Assembly: GCA_900545275.1 (NCBI GenBank) | Contig: UQYG01000017.1 | Span: 1-50,134 of the forward strand | From: an uncultured Sutterella sp. | GTDB taxonomy: Bacteria > Pseudomonadota > Gammaproteobacteria > Burkholderiales > Burkholderiaceae_F | Direction: 5' to 3' | DNA: 50,134 nucleotides | Part shown: piece by piece, positions 8,696 to 15,859 of the stretch | Layout of the letters: each line of letters opens with the position of its first letter | Position numbering within the stretch: the stretch's first letter is position 1 | Program-made: the position numbers and the translations under genes | The notes under the pieces: model-generated | The model's database searches: none | Told to the model about the DNA's origin: nothing | What the model saw: the letters and a program-made list of their open reading frames with translations, nothing else

Positions 8696-10761
8696 TACCA
8701 CCCCTCTGATAAATCGTTAAAGGATTGAACGGGCTTGAGTTCATCATCGTCATTCTGGATTTGCCTGGATGGTTCAGGTTTTTTCAGGCTTTCCGTGCTG
8801 GCAAAAGATTGTTCTCTGTTCTGAGTAATCCGTTCCTGCATGCGGCTTTCCGACATTCGCTTGATCTTTTCTGCCACTGACAATTCCGATGTGGGCTTTT
8901 GTGTGATGGCTTCCTCAACAATTTGATCTTGCCTCCTACGGGTTTCACCTTCGGCAATGGCGTTTTCGTGTTGAACCATGATTGTGGTTGTTCTTTCTTC
9001 TTCTAAAACCCTGCGGGCTTCGTAGATGGACATTCCCGCAAAACGGGCGAACTTCGGAGTCAACTGACAGCGGTACACCGTCATGGGGCGATTGGAATCC
9101 GGTATGAGATAGGCGCAGGAAACATCAGACGGATCGTAGGCCACCAACACCCGTTTGGGTCTTGCCTTGTTGTGCGCTCCTCTGAAGAACAGCGTCTTGA
9201 CTTCATCGGCAAGGCACTCGTAGCGCAGTCCGTCTACGTTGATGCCCAAGGAGGAAACTGTAGGCTTGACATTTGGCATCAGAGCGATGCGCAGGCGCAG
9301 TGGATTGTCAACAGTGGTCAACCCCCACATTCCCTCTTTCTTGGCCCATTGCCAGACAGAGATCGGAGTGACCGGGCGACCTACCGGATAGCCGACTGGG
9401 ATCACAGTTCTCACATGGCGATTCACAACGCGAACTGCCTCAATGACGAGTTTCGTGTAGTCCACAAGAGTCAGAAAGGCGTTGTGGCGATTATCCTTGC
9501 CGCCGGCCTTTTTCAGCGTTATCGGATCGGGAGCAGCCTTGGCGACGAACTCCTTGAGCTGATGTTGGAGCTGACGGAAACTGCTCTCAACAGTTCCCTT
9601 CTGATCGCCCCTCATGGGGGCGGTATTACTGATCTGAACAGAGAAGGTCTTACTGAAATTCTCGATCTGCCGACCTTCAAGTTCACCGTTGTCTGCCACC
9701 ACACAGGAGGGAATCCCCTCGGCAGGCCATTCGTCATTGTCGATCTCTATACCGTACTTGCGACAAAACTCTTGCTTGTTGCGGATGGCGTTGAACAAGG
9801 CTTGAGCCGCGCTCTTGTACTGACTCCCTTCAAAGGAAATGTTGATGCCAACAATCATTCCCGAGAATGCGTCCGTTACCGAATAAAGAACGGGACGACC
9901 TACGGGCAGAACACGGTCTGATGCGACCAAGAACACATTGTCAACCGTCGAGTCGATTTCATAGCGAGCGCCAGGATACTGAGCAACTTGGAGAACAGTA
10001 CCCGTCGCTGGGGCGATGTCCTTGTCCATGATGGCACTAGGATTCCTTTTCCTTACCTTGTCAGCCAAACTGATACGGGTATCGTAGTGATACCTAAATT
10101 GCGCTTCGGTAGGAATAGCATTGTCGGGGACACTGGGATTGGCTACCCGATATTCTTTGGTGAATACCCCGTACGCTTGGTGTACGGACAATCCACCGAT
10201 CTTGAGAATATTTTTCGTGATGACGCTGGTCATCATGTTGCGTATTTCGTCTGTCACGATAGTCCCAAGCCCTGTTCTGGATTTGCGCCCGGTTTTCACA
10301 GAATATGAGCGAGATGCAGATCCGTCACGCGAGCGAGTAAGGCATGTAACCGTCATGCCGTCCCGAAAATATTTTTCCAAATACCTGTAGGCATAGCGTC
10401 GTTTGGTTGCAAAGTCTTCTTCCGAAATGGATTGGCTTCTGATGATCGCTGTTCTCAGTCGGCTTTCAAGGATCGCTTCGGGATTAGTGACAATAGGAGC
10501 AATGAGGTCGTACCGCTTCTGAGCGGCATTCATCTCATTATCCGAATGCGCCGCGTATCGGTTGTCACTTGCCGGATCGGTGATCTTGACGATGTTTCCA
10601 ATGCGAATTTCACTCTCAAGACCGGAAAAGGGGATCGTTTCTATCTGGAACCCTCGCTTATCCATGCGAAAGAGCACGACTTCCCCTTGGTAGAAAGCAA
10701 TCACACGGTAAGTTTTGCCATCACCAAAAAGGACATCTTTCAGGTTCACTACGGCTGACAT
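8695..10761 (-). CDS. tnsB: Tn7-like DDE transposase TnsB
   Basis: Retroviral-integrase-type transposase (688 residues; Tn7 TnsB is 702) that binds the transposon ends and joins the 3' ends to target DNA. The catalytic triad is intact: D270 (RYEIDSTVD), D357 (CVVADNGE), E392 (GTVESSF), with D-to-E spacing of 35. The N-terminal ~200 residues are predicted DNA-binding helices, and the C-terminus (about 600-688) is charged and probably the TnsC-contact tail. It overlaps tnsA by 13 bases and tnsC by 1. Its likely binding sites are the four repeats at 11618-11706. Confidence 0.95.
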   Translation of the reverse strand: MSAVVNLKDVLFGDGKTYRVIAFYQGEVVLFRMDKRGFQIETIPFSGLESEIRIGNIVKITDPASDNRYAAHSDNEMNAAQKRYDLIAPIVTNPEAILESRLRTAIIRSQSISEEDFATKRRYAYRYLEKYFRDGMTVTCLTRSRDGSASRSYSVKTGRKSRTGLGTIVTDEIRNMMTSVITKNILKIGGLSVHQAYGVFTKEYRVANPSVPDNAIPTEAQFRYHYDTRISLADKVRKRNPSAIMDKDIAPATGTVLQVAQYPGARYEIDSTVDNVFLVASDRVLPVGRPVLYSVTDAFSGMIVGINISFEGSQYKSAAQALFNAIRNKQEFCRKYGIEIDNDEWPAEGIPSCVVADNGELEGRQIENFSKTFSVQISNTAPMRGDQKGTVESSFRQLQHQLKEFVAKAAPDPITLKKAGGKDNRHNAFLTLVDYTKLVIEAVRVVNRHVRTVIPVGYPVGRPVTPISVWQWAKKEGMWGLTTVDNPLRLRIALMPNVKPTVSSLGINVDGLRYECLADEVKTLFFRGAHNKARPKRVLVAYDPSDVSCAYLIPDSNRPMTVYRCQLTPKFARFAGMSIYEARRVLEEERTTTIMVQHENAIAEGETRRRQDQIVEEAITQKPTSELSVAEKIKRMSESRMQERITQNREQSFASTESLKKPEPSRQIQNDDDELKPVQSFNDLSEGW

Positions 10762-11531
10762 TTGAAATCTCCAACGGGTATATCGAGGATGTAGGCATTG
10801 TCAATATCGAAATCCAGTTTCTGATGGGCTGCGAGTTTTAGGATAGGCTCGCTGACTACTGCATAGCGATTGCCAAAAATGCTTGGACAGACTTCACCAA
10901 GTCTCCGCAAAGACAGTTCTGGGTAGGAGGAAAGAAGCGTCATGTAATCCAACATGAGCTGATGGAAGTCGTTGATTATGTCGTTGCGGTACTTGTTAAG
11001 GAACACAATGTTGTCGTACTTTGGTCCAATCAAGGAGGACGTAAAAACGACAGACCACGGAATACCCTTGCGCTCCCAGTACATTTTCTCAATTGTTAAT
11101 TTGGCATTGACCCGAGGCTTGCGTACCTCGTCCTCATTCTCTTTGACTTGAAAAGCCTTAAAACTCTCTTCGCCCTCATCGTCCCTGTACGTCACAAGGA
11201 AGTCCGTAGTCATGACGATATTCTTTCCCCTGACTTGGGGATGAATCAGATTGAGTTCGCTGCAAATGTCTAGTGTGTCAACGGGTGCAAGGGGAAACTG
11301 CTCGCGGATTTCGATGACCTCGGGATTCCATTCAAGAGAAAGGCAGACAAGACGTTCCCCGTGCGATAGACAGTGAAGCATGCGATGCAGGCGTGGACAT
11401 GGGACCCTGTGGCGAGGGGTTTTGGAATGGCAGTCCTGAACAGTGATCCACGGGTCATAAGCGCTATAGCGCCCCTGACCACGCCCGGCCTTAACCCACT
11501 TGTCGTAATCCTGTACATAGTTTGATCGCAT
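10749..11531 (-). CDS. tnsA: Tn7-like transposon-end endonuclease TnsA
   Basis: Restriction-like nuclease that cuts the 5' strands at the transposon ends, making cut-and-paste transposition. It follows Tn7 TnsA closely: N-terminal GRGQG and DPWITVQD, then catalytic E59 (before CLSLEW), D110 in TTDFLV and K130 in FQVK, matching E63/D114/K132 of Tn7. The IREQFPL motif is present. I use the ATG at 11531, which has GGAGAG five bases upstream and gives the normal TnsA N-terminus; an in-frame ATG at 11588 would add 19 residues with no family match. First gene of the operon, reading away from the right end. Presence of TnsA argues for cut-and-paste rather than cointegrate formation. Confidence 0.93.
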   Translation of the reverse strand: MRSNYVQDYDKWVKAGRGQGRYSAYDPWITVQDCHSKTPRHRVPCPRLHRMLHCLSHGERLVCLSLEWNPEVIEIREQFPLAPVDTLDICSELNLIHPQVRGKNIVMTTDFLVTYRDDEGEESFKAFQVKENEDEVRKPRVNAKLTIEKMYWERKGIPWSVVFTSSLIGPKYDNIVFLNKYRNDIINDFHQLMLDYMTLLSSYPELSLRRLGEVCPSIFGNRYAVVSEPILKLAAHQKLDFDIDNAYILDIPVGDFKCQP

Positions 11532-11617
11532 CAGCTCTCCAAACAAGAAAAGAGTGGTCACGACAGCACCTGTACCGCTGTGATCCACTCTGCAATTTTA
11601 CCGAAGCGCACCAAACC

Positions 11618-11713
11618 TGTGACACTTAAGTTATGAGATTTATGACATTACAAGTTATGGTAAGTTGTGACAAATAAGTTATGATATGTGACAATACGAG
11701 TTATGGAAACTCA
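11618..11713. repeat. Tn7-like transposon right end with four TnsB-type binding repeats
   Basis: Four direct repeats of the form TGTGACA-N4/5-AGTTATG(A/G) at 11618-11636, 11641-11660, 11666-11684 and 11687-11706 (the second begins TATGACA). They are spaced 21-25 bases start to start, about two helical turns, as in Tn7-type ends. They lie directly upstream of tnsA. The ISAs1 sequence resumes at 11714, so the element boundary is probably 11713, giving the terminal dinucleotide 5'-TG on the minus strand (TGAGTTTCC). Bases 11714-11718 (CTTGT) would be one copy of the expected 5-bp target duplication. The partner end is outside the window. Confidence 0.75.
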
Positions 11714-11743
11714 CTTGTCGAGATTGTCTCTTTTGTCAGACAT
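11711..11743 (-). pseudogene. ISAs1 transposase N-terminal remnant (10 codons)
   Basis: Encodes MSDKRDNLDK, identical to the first ten residues of the complete transposase at 15487, then runs into TGA inside the Tn7-like end. This shows that the Tn7-like element interrupted the transposase gene of this IS copy after codon 10. Confidence 0.75.
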
Positions 11744-11896
11744 ATCGTTATCCTTGAATCCTGTCTACGTATTATAGCGTAAACAGGATTCAAAGTCAAT
11801 AAAAAAATCACCGCTTTTTGTAAGAATTTCAGAGATCAGCGGTGATTAGTTAATTCTGGGAGAGTGGTCTGCAGAAGATGCCGTGCGTTCGCCGTG
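11714..11896 (-). mobile_element. ISAs1-type element, truncated copy 2
   Basis: Matches the outer 185 or so bases of the complete copy (15458-15640) with about ten differences, so it is older or from a different lineage than copies 1 and 3. It keeps the outer terminator hairpin (11807-11846 with T-run) and promoter but lacks the transposase body, which is replaced by the Tn7-like right end. Confidence 0.8.
11771..11799 (-). promoter_or_regulatory. ISAs1 promoter now facing tnsA
   Basis: Minus-strand TTGACT (11794-11799), 17-base spacer, TATAAT (11771-11776). In the intact IS this drives the transposase. Here it reads through the 10-codon remnant and the Tn7-like end into tnsA, with no terminator seen between. 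Confidence 0.65.
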
Positions 11897-12062
11897 CATA
11901 ATCAGACTGTCCCGGAGGGGGAAATACACTTTTTTTAGCTGGTATAAATCACAAGTGCTGTGAAAAAGCGAAATGAACACGGCAATACCTCCAAGGTACC
12001 GCCGAACTGCTTAAAAGGCAAAATGACGCCCACCTAAACACGGCGGTTTTGTTAAAGCAAAA
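11897..12062. other. Non-coding spacer between IS copy 2 and the efflux segment
   Basis: No open reading frame or family signature seen. AT-rich DNA like the efflux genes, so it probably belongs to the same imported segment. Confidence 0.4.
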
Positions 12063-12100
12063 AGAGCCGACAAACAACATAAAAGCTGTTTGTCGGCTCT
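12063..12100 (-). terminator. Terminator downstream of the KTR gene
   Basis: Perfect 14-base inverted repeat AGAGCCGACAAACA/TGTTTGTCGGCTCT with a 10-base loop. On the minus strand it is followed by TTTTTGC. It ends the efflux-KTR transcript. Confidence 0.85.
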
Positions 12101-12105
12101 GCGTC

Positions 12106-12276
12106 TTAGCGACTGGCACTTTTTATTGTGATTTTCAGTTGTTCTAAATCAATGATGTGTACTTGCTTGCATTTGGGGCAAAATAGCGGGAAATTGGTTA
12201 AAGTAGTTTCTCTAAATACTTGAACACGGGTCTTTCCTTTGCAAACAGGACATATTATCCAATACTTTTCACTCAT
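12106..12276 (-). CDS. Cysteine-rich KTR-domain protein
   Basis: A 56-residue zinc-ribbon-like protein with two CPxC knuckles (CPVCKGKTR and CPKCKQ). Proteins of this type are known as frequent passengers next to tetracycline-resistance genes in Firmicutes elements; their function is not established. The ATG at 12276 overlaps the end of the efflux gene (ATGAGTGA), suggesting coupled translation; an upstream in-frame ATG at 12297 is less likely. Base composition is far below the host chromosome, so the pair was imported together. Confidence 0.75.
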   Translation of the reverse strand: MSEKYWIICPVCKGKTRVQVFRETTLTNFPLFCPKCKQVHIIDLEQLKITIKSASR

Positions 12277-13501
12277 GATTAGCATCATTCTTATCAATAT
12301 TCTTTACGGACGGTATGATAAGACACAACACGGAAATACATACAATTAGAATACCGGTCATGCGAAACCATTTATTTACCCCAATACCGTCAGCAAAAGC
12401 ACCCGAAATAAGCAAGCCAATCGGCATCGCAAACGAAGCAACGCTACTGTATAGCCCAAACACACGTCCTAAATATTCTGGTGCAATTCTCTCCTGCATA
12501 AGTGCGGTTACAGGCCCGTTATAAAACGGGACAGAAATTCCCATGATTACGCACAGAAATGCGAATCCCCCAAAGCCATTCTGTGGGAGCAGACCAGAAA
12601 TATAAATTGGTACACCCATGAGTGCAATTGAAATCGAGATACCAATTCCTCTATTTTTAAGTCCTCCCCACATACCAAGAATGATGCCTCCGATAATCAT
12701 ACCAACTGAAAAGGCAATTTCAGCAATGGATGCCTGTAGCGTCGTTCCACCGAAGTAGTCAAGGGACATCAGGGGAAAAAGCGCATTGATGGGGGAGTAT
12801 AGGATCATAAAGGCTGCTGCAATCCAAATAAGTGCAAATACTCCTTTTTCTTGCTTTACAGCACTATACCCTGCTTTCATTTCAATCCAAAAACTTGTAT
12901 CTGACCGTGTTTTCGTATCTTTCTCAAGTTTCGGTATTTTAATAAGAATTACAGCAAGTGATGCAATAACTGCGCCAGCAACATCTAATGCGACCATACC
13001 ACTGATACTCCAAATCGGATACAATGCACCAGCAATCGCTGTTCCAGCAATATAACCAATTGTCTGCAAGGATTGTGTATAACCGGCACACTTTGTCAAT
13101 TCCTCTGTTGGGACAATGAGTGGAGCTACTGCGCTTATTGCAGGAGTATGAAATGCTGTTCCAATACTCCGAACTGCCAACACAGTAATTACCAACCACA
13201 CAGGCAACTTACCATAAAATGAGGCGAAAGCAAGTATCAAACTGATAATCGCAATAAATAGGTCTGCACCGATCAGGATGGCTTTCCTGTCCATTCGATC
13301 TACAAGAGTTCCTGCTACTGGCCCTAAAACAGCACTCGGAAGAAATCCAGCCAGTGATGCCATGGAGAGAATAAAAGCCGACTGCGTTATTGCAGTCAAA
13401 TGCCAAATCAACGCCATCTGCAAAATTGAACTTGTGAGGACGGATACTGCTTGTCCCGCCCACAAAATATAAAAGTCTTTTTTCCAATTTGTTTTATTCA
13501 T
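12269..13501 (-). CDS. MFS drug-efflux transporter, Mef/Tet(40) type
   Basis: A 410-residue, 12-helix major facilitator of the inner membrane. From memory the N-terminal half resembles Mef(A) closely (WAGQAVSxxTSxILQMA, GFLP, LVDRxDRK, IRSIGTAFHTPA, LTKCAGYxQSLQ). Members pump macrolides (Mef) or tetracycline (Tet(40)). The downstream KTR gene and the attenuated leader upstream are typical of Firmicutes tetracycline loci and favour a tetracycline pump, but I cannot separate the two by sight. Start 13501 has AGGGAGA eight bases upstream. Base composition and context (between two IS copies) indicate recent transfer from a low-GC Gram-positive. Confidence 0.85.
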   Translation of the reverse strand: MNKTNWKKDFYILWAGQAVSVLTSSILQMALIWHLTAITQSAFILSMASLAGFLPSAVLGPVAGTLVDRMDRKAILIGADLFIAIISLILAFASFYGKLPVWLVITVLAVRSIGTAFHTPAISAVAPLIVPTEELTKCAGYTQSLQTIGYIAGTAIAGALYPIWSISGMVALDVAGAVIASLAVILIKIPKLEKDTKTRSDTSFWIEMKAGYSAVKQEKGVFALIWIAAAFMILYSPINALFPLMSLDYFGGTTLQASIAEIAFSVGMIIGGIILGMWGGLKNRGIGISISIALMGVPIYISGLLPQNGFGGFAFLCVIMGISVPFYNGPVTALMQERIAPEYLGRVFGLYSSVASFAMPIGLLISGAFADGIGVNKWFRMTGILIVCISVLCLIIPSVKNIDKNDANHE

Positions 13502-13543
13502 TATTGTTCTCCCTGTATTTTTTATTTGTCTAAAAAAGGCAAT

Positions 13544-13582
13544 AAAAAATGCAGGTCATTCTCAAAGTGAGCTTTGACCTGC
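13544..13582 (-). terminator. Leader terminator proximal to the efflux gene
   Basis: On the minus strand, GCAGGTCA...TGACCTGC with an internal second pairing (AAAGCTCACTTTGAG region), followed by six T. It lies 43 bases before the efflux start codon, so transcription must pass it to express the pump. Confidence 0.7.
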
Positions 13583-13613
13583 AAAAATACGAGAAAACAC
13601 GCACTAGTACTTA

Positions 13614-13632
13614 GACATAGCTACACTATGTC
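13614..13632 (-). promoter_or_regulatory. Leader hairpin in the efflux 5' region
   Basis: Perfect 7-base hairpin GACATAG-N5-CTATGTC between the two leader terminators; a possible pause or anti-terminator element. Confidence 0.45.
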
Positions 13633-13670
13633 CATACTTAATGTGTGTACAATTCGTAAATAAGCATGAC

Positions 13671-13700
13671 AAAAAAGCCCACTAAAAAATGGGAACTGCC
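13671..13700 (-). terminator. Leader attenuator directly after the leader peptide
   Basis: On the minus strand a short stem (CCCAT/GTGGG with a T-rich loop) is followed by C and six T, 16 bases after the leader-peptide stop. The position fits attenuation controlled by ribosome progress through the peptide. Confidence 0.55.
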
Positions 13701-13715
13701 TTTTTATTGCCACTC

Positions 13716-13748
13716 TTATTTAAGACGAACGTACCACAGCATGAACAT
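13716..13748 (-). CDS. Leader peptide MFMLWYVRLK of the efflux operon
   Basis: Ten codons plus TAA. A strong ribosome site (GGGAGGAG) lies about ten bases upstream of the ATG. It is followed by two terminator hairpins before the efflux gene. Short leader peptides of this kind are known to sense ribosome-targeting drugs: when translation slows, the downstream terminator cannot form. That role here is inferred from layout. Confidence 0.6.
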   Translation of the reverse strand: MFMLWYVRLK

Positions 13749-13788
13749 AATACGTGTGCTCCTCCCTGTACCAATAAATTTTATATTC

Positions 13789-13817
13789 AATATAGCATAT
13801 TTTATCACCATTGTCAA
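13789..13817 (-). promoter_or_regulatory. Promoter of the efflux operon
   Basis: Minus-strand TTGACA (13812-13817, full consensus), 17-base spacer, TATATT (13789-13794). It begins only 12 bases inside the end of the neighbouring ISAs1 copy. Confidence 0.8.
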
Positions 13818-13857
13818 TTGCTCTCCCCCACAGCGAACGCAACCTGTTTCAAAATGT

Positions 13858-13881
13858 AACAGCCCGGTAATCCGGGCTGTT
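13858..13881 (-). terminator. Terminator after the ISAs1 transposase
   Basis: Perfect 10-base inverted repeat AACAGCCCGG/CCGGGCTGTT with a 4-base loop, 13 bases past the transposase stop. Confidence 0.65.
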
Positions 13882-13894
13882 CTATTTTGAGGTG

Positions 13895-15487
13895 TCAGTC
13901 AACGTTGGCCCAATCTCCGCCAAGCCCCTCGCAGTTCGTTACACCGATAGCCAATGTCGGTGCGAATTCCTTCAAACAGCGTTCCACCGAACGGGCGCGT
14001 TTCAGATTCTTCGATGCCTTTTCGTGCTCCTGAAAAGCCTTCACCAGATTGAGCGCGACCTTGATGATGGTGGTCGCAGCAAACAGATAGTACGGGTCCT
14101 GACACTGGAAAGCGTCCTGCTTGAAGTTCAGATCAAGATGCCAGTGCGTGCTTTCGACGTACCAGTGAGACGTAACGCACTGAGCCATAAGTTCCACCGT
14201 CGACTGTTCGATCGGACCGCCATTCGCTGAATACGGATAGCTGGTGATGAAGTAGCGTTCTTCCCGAGTAGTCTCACCGGTCTTGGTCTCGGTCAGGAAA
14301 CTGATGTTTTTCACAAGGCATCCTTCGGCAAGGCTCGGCCACTTCTGAAGGTACTTCTTATCCAACAAACTTCCCGGCAGAACGAATGTCAGATGGTGGC
14401 CTTTTCGACCGTGCCCATTAATATCGCGATAGCTCATGCGGGATTGAATTTTCATATTTCTCAAGGCATTGCTGAACAATTCCTCTATATCGTTAAACAG
14501 AAAACCCTTGTTTCCCTTAGCGGCAAGGAAGTAATGACCGCCTTGCTTCAGGATCGCTTCGGCCAGCTCGACTACAGTATTGAGAGCATCCGCTGAGACG
14601 ATCGCGCCGTTCAGATTGAACTGGCTGACGAGCTTCGGACCTGCCTTGATTTCATTGCTCTTCGTATCGATTTGCTCATGAGCCATGATCCGCATGTTCG
14701 AGCAGTCGACCATGTTCATGTGGAAAATGATGCGGTCCGTATCGATATGACGGCTTGCTCTGGCTGCCTGCCCGTCAAGTGCAATCTGACGAATACCCGG
14801 ACGGTGGCCCGTAAGATTGCCCGCTACATTCTTTAGAACCGTTTTCAGAGTTTCATCCGACAGAGAACGCAGCATCCTGCGGATCGTGTCAGAGCTGACT
14901 TCTTCAAGATGGAAGGCAGGGAACAGGCGCTGAAGCTCACCAAGATTGGCATTCCAGTAATCGGCTGCCTGTCTTGCGTTGAATTCGCCGCGAGTAGCAG
15001 AGAAGACGCAAACGAGGAGAAGCACTGAAGCCGGCACTTTGACGATGGTGGGGAAGGATGTTCCGTCATCACGGAATTCGATGGCACTTTCCAACATGCC
15101 GAGAATGCCCTGCACGCTGTAAACACCTGTACCAGTAGGTTCTTGATGAGTTTTTGCCTCTTTTACCGCAGCCTCTGCTGCCTGTATCTGGGCAAGCTGT
15201 TTCCAATTCCTCGGCCTGTTCCGATACACGTTTTGCTCGGGATCGTCGGCAAAGATTTTGCCGAGTGTTTTACTGGCGATGGTGACACTGCGCGAACGTT
15301 CGGTTCGATAGCAGGCACGTGAAACGGCGTAGCAGTAGTCGGCACCTCTGACTGTTTGCTTTGCCCGGTCGAAATGCAGTTCTTTGCCCGGAGGCAGCTT
15401 GCTGAGCTGTTCGGCGTTCAGTTCGAACGGCAAGCTTATCGTGGAATATGTGCCAATCTTGTCCAGATTGTCCCGCTTGTCAGACAT
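13895..15487 (-). CDS. ISAs1-family DDE transposase
   Basis: 530 residues. The DDE core is recognisable: first Asp in QIALDGQAARAS, second in AIVSADALNT, and the final region VTSHWYVESTHWHLDLNFKQDAF, which carries the catalytic Glu and the HWxxE-type signature of ISAs1 transposases, followed by ALNLVKAF. The KSNEI and AAKGNKGF motifs between them are also family marks. The N-terminal ~180 residues are longer than in most ISAs1 proteins. No frameshift or stop seen, so it is probably active and may be the source for the other two copies. Confidence 0.9.
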   Translation of the reverse strand: MSDKRDNLDKIGTYSTISLPFELNAEQLSKLPPGKELHFDRAKQTVRGADYCYAVSRACYRTERSRSVTIASKTLGKIFADDPEQNVYRNRPRNWKQLAQIQAAEAAVKEAKTHQEPTGTGVYSVQGILGMLESAIEFRDDGTSFPTIVKVPASVLLLVCVFSATRGEFNARQAADYWNANLGELQRLFPAFHLEEVSSDTIRRMLRSLSDETLKTVLKNVAGNLTGHRPGIRQIALDGQAARASRHIDTDRIIFHMNMVDCSNMRIMAHEQIDTKSNEIKAGPKLVSQFNLNGAIVSADALNTVVELAEAILKQGGHYFLAAKGNKGFLFNDIEELFSNALRNMKIQSRMSYRDINGHGRKGHHLTFVLPGSLLDKKYLQKWPSLAEGCLVKNISFLTETKTGETTREERYFITSYPYSANGGPIEQSTVELMAQCVTSHWYVESTHWHLDLNFKQDAFQCQDPYYLFAATTIIKVALNLVKAFQEHEKASKNLKRARSVERCLKEFAPTLAIGVTNCEGLGGDWANVD

Positions 15488-15514
15488 ATCGTTATCCTTG
15501 AATCCTGTCTACGA

Positions 15515-15543
15515 ATTATAGCGTAAACAGGATTCGAGGTCAA
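15515..15543 (-). promoter_or_regulatory. ISAs1 transposase promoter and operator-like repeat
   Basis: Minus-strand TTGACC (15538-15543), 17-base spacer, TATAAT (15515-15520). A 9-base inverted repeat GAATCCTGT/ACAGGATTC (15500-15508 and 15527-15535) brackets the -10, suggesting an operator. Outside it, a hairpin (15551-15590) followed on the minus strand by seven T would block incoming transcription. Confidence 0.7.
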
Positions 15544-15651
15544 TAAAAAAATCACCGCTTTTTCTAAGAATTTCATAGATCAGCGGTGATTAGTGAATCC
15601 TAGGAGAGTGGCCTGCAGAAGATGCCGTGCGTTCGCCGTGGTAAAAAATAA

Positions 15652-15675
15652 GCCGCTCGAGGTTATCCGAGCGGC
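15652..15675 (-). terminator. Terminator beyond the modD remnant
   Basis: 8-base inverted repeat GCCGCTCG/CGAGCGGC; on the minus strand it is followed by TTATTTTTT. It probably ended the mod operon before or after truncation. Confidence 0.65.
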
Positions 15676-15848
15676 CCATGTTGGCTCTGCACCCCCTTGC
15701 TGTAACCAGGGGATGAAAAATCTAGGTTAAAGAAGCACTCCACGGCCCCTCGTGCGCCTTCGAGTCCGAGAAGGCGCGACGTGAGGTCGCCGTAGGGAAT
15801 GTCTTCCGAGAGAATCGCCTCGATTTCGGCGTCGGGAAAGAAGTACAT
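15663..15848 (-). pseudogene. modD: ModD, truncated N-terminal fragment
   Basis: The first ~40 residues (YFFPDAEIEAILSEDIPYGD, then LTSRLLG) match the start of ModD, a quinolinate-phosphoribosyltransferase-like protein of molybdenum transport loci, normally about 280 residues. After about 15727 the frame leaves the family and stops at 15663. It has a strong ribosome site (GAGGAGG) and starts 11 bases after the upstream modA-like stop, so it was the second gene of that operon. The 3' part was lost when the accessory island joined here. Confidence 0.75.
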
Positions 15849-15859
15849 GGCGCCTCCTC

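Larger units (their letters stand above)
13829..15640 (-). mobile_element. Complete ISAs1-type insertion sequence (copy 3, about 1.8 kb)
   Basis: Ends defined by imperfect inverted repeats: left CACAGCGAACGCA (from 13829) against right end read inward CACGGCGAACGCA, 12 of 13 matching. Contains one transposase gene, a promoter, an inward terminator (15544-15590) and a terminator after the gene. No target duplication is visible: left flank TGCTCTCCCC, right flank GTAAAAAATA. That suggests the present position arose by recombination or deletion rather than simple insertion. Confidence 0.85.

Noticed and set aside
6310..11531. A CRISPR-associated transposon
   Set aside because: No cas gene and no repeat-spacer array in the window.
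12269..13501. Naming the pump tet(40) or mef outright
   Set aside because: Both families look alike at the level I can judge; a database alignment is needed to decide.
1..15640. A CRISPR array, suggested by the repeated ~120-base block at three places
   Set aside because: The copies are kilobases apart, long, and one is attached to a full transposase with terminal repeats: they are IS ends.
15676..15727. A tRNA or attachment-site fragment next to the modD break (CACCCCCTTGCTGTAACC region)
   Set aside because: No cloverleaf could be folded and no duplicate of the stretch was seen elsewhere in the window.
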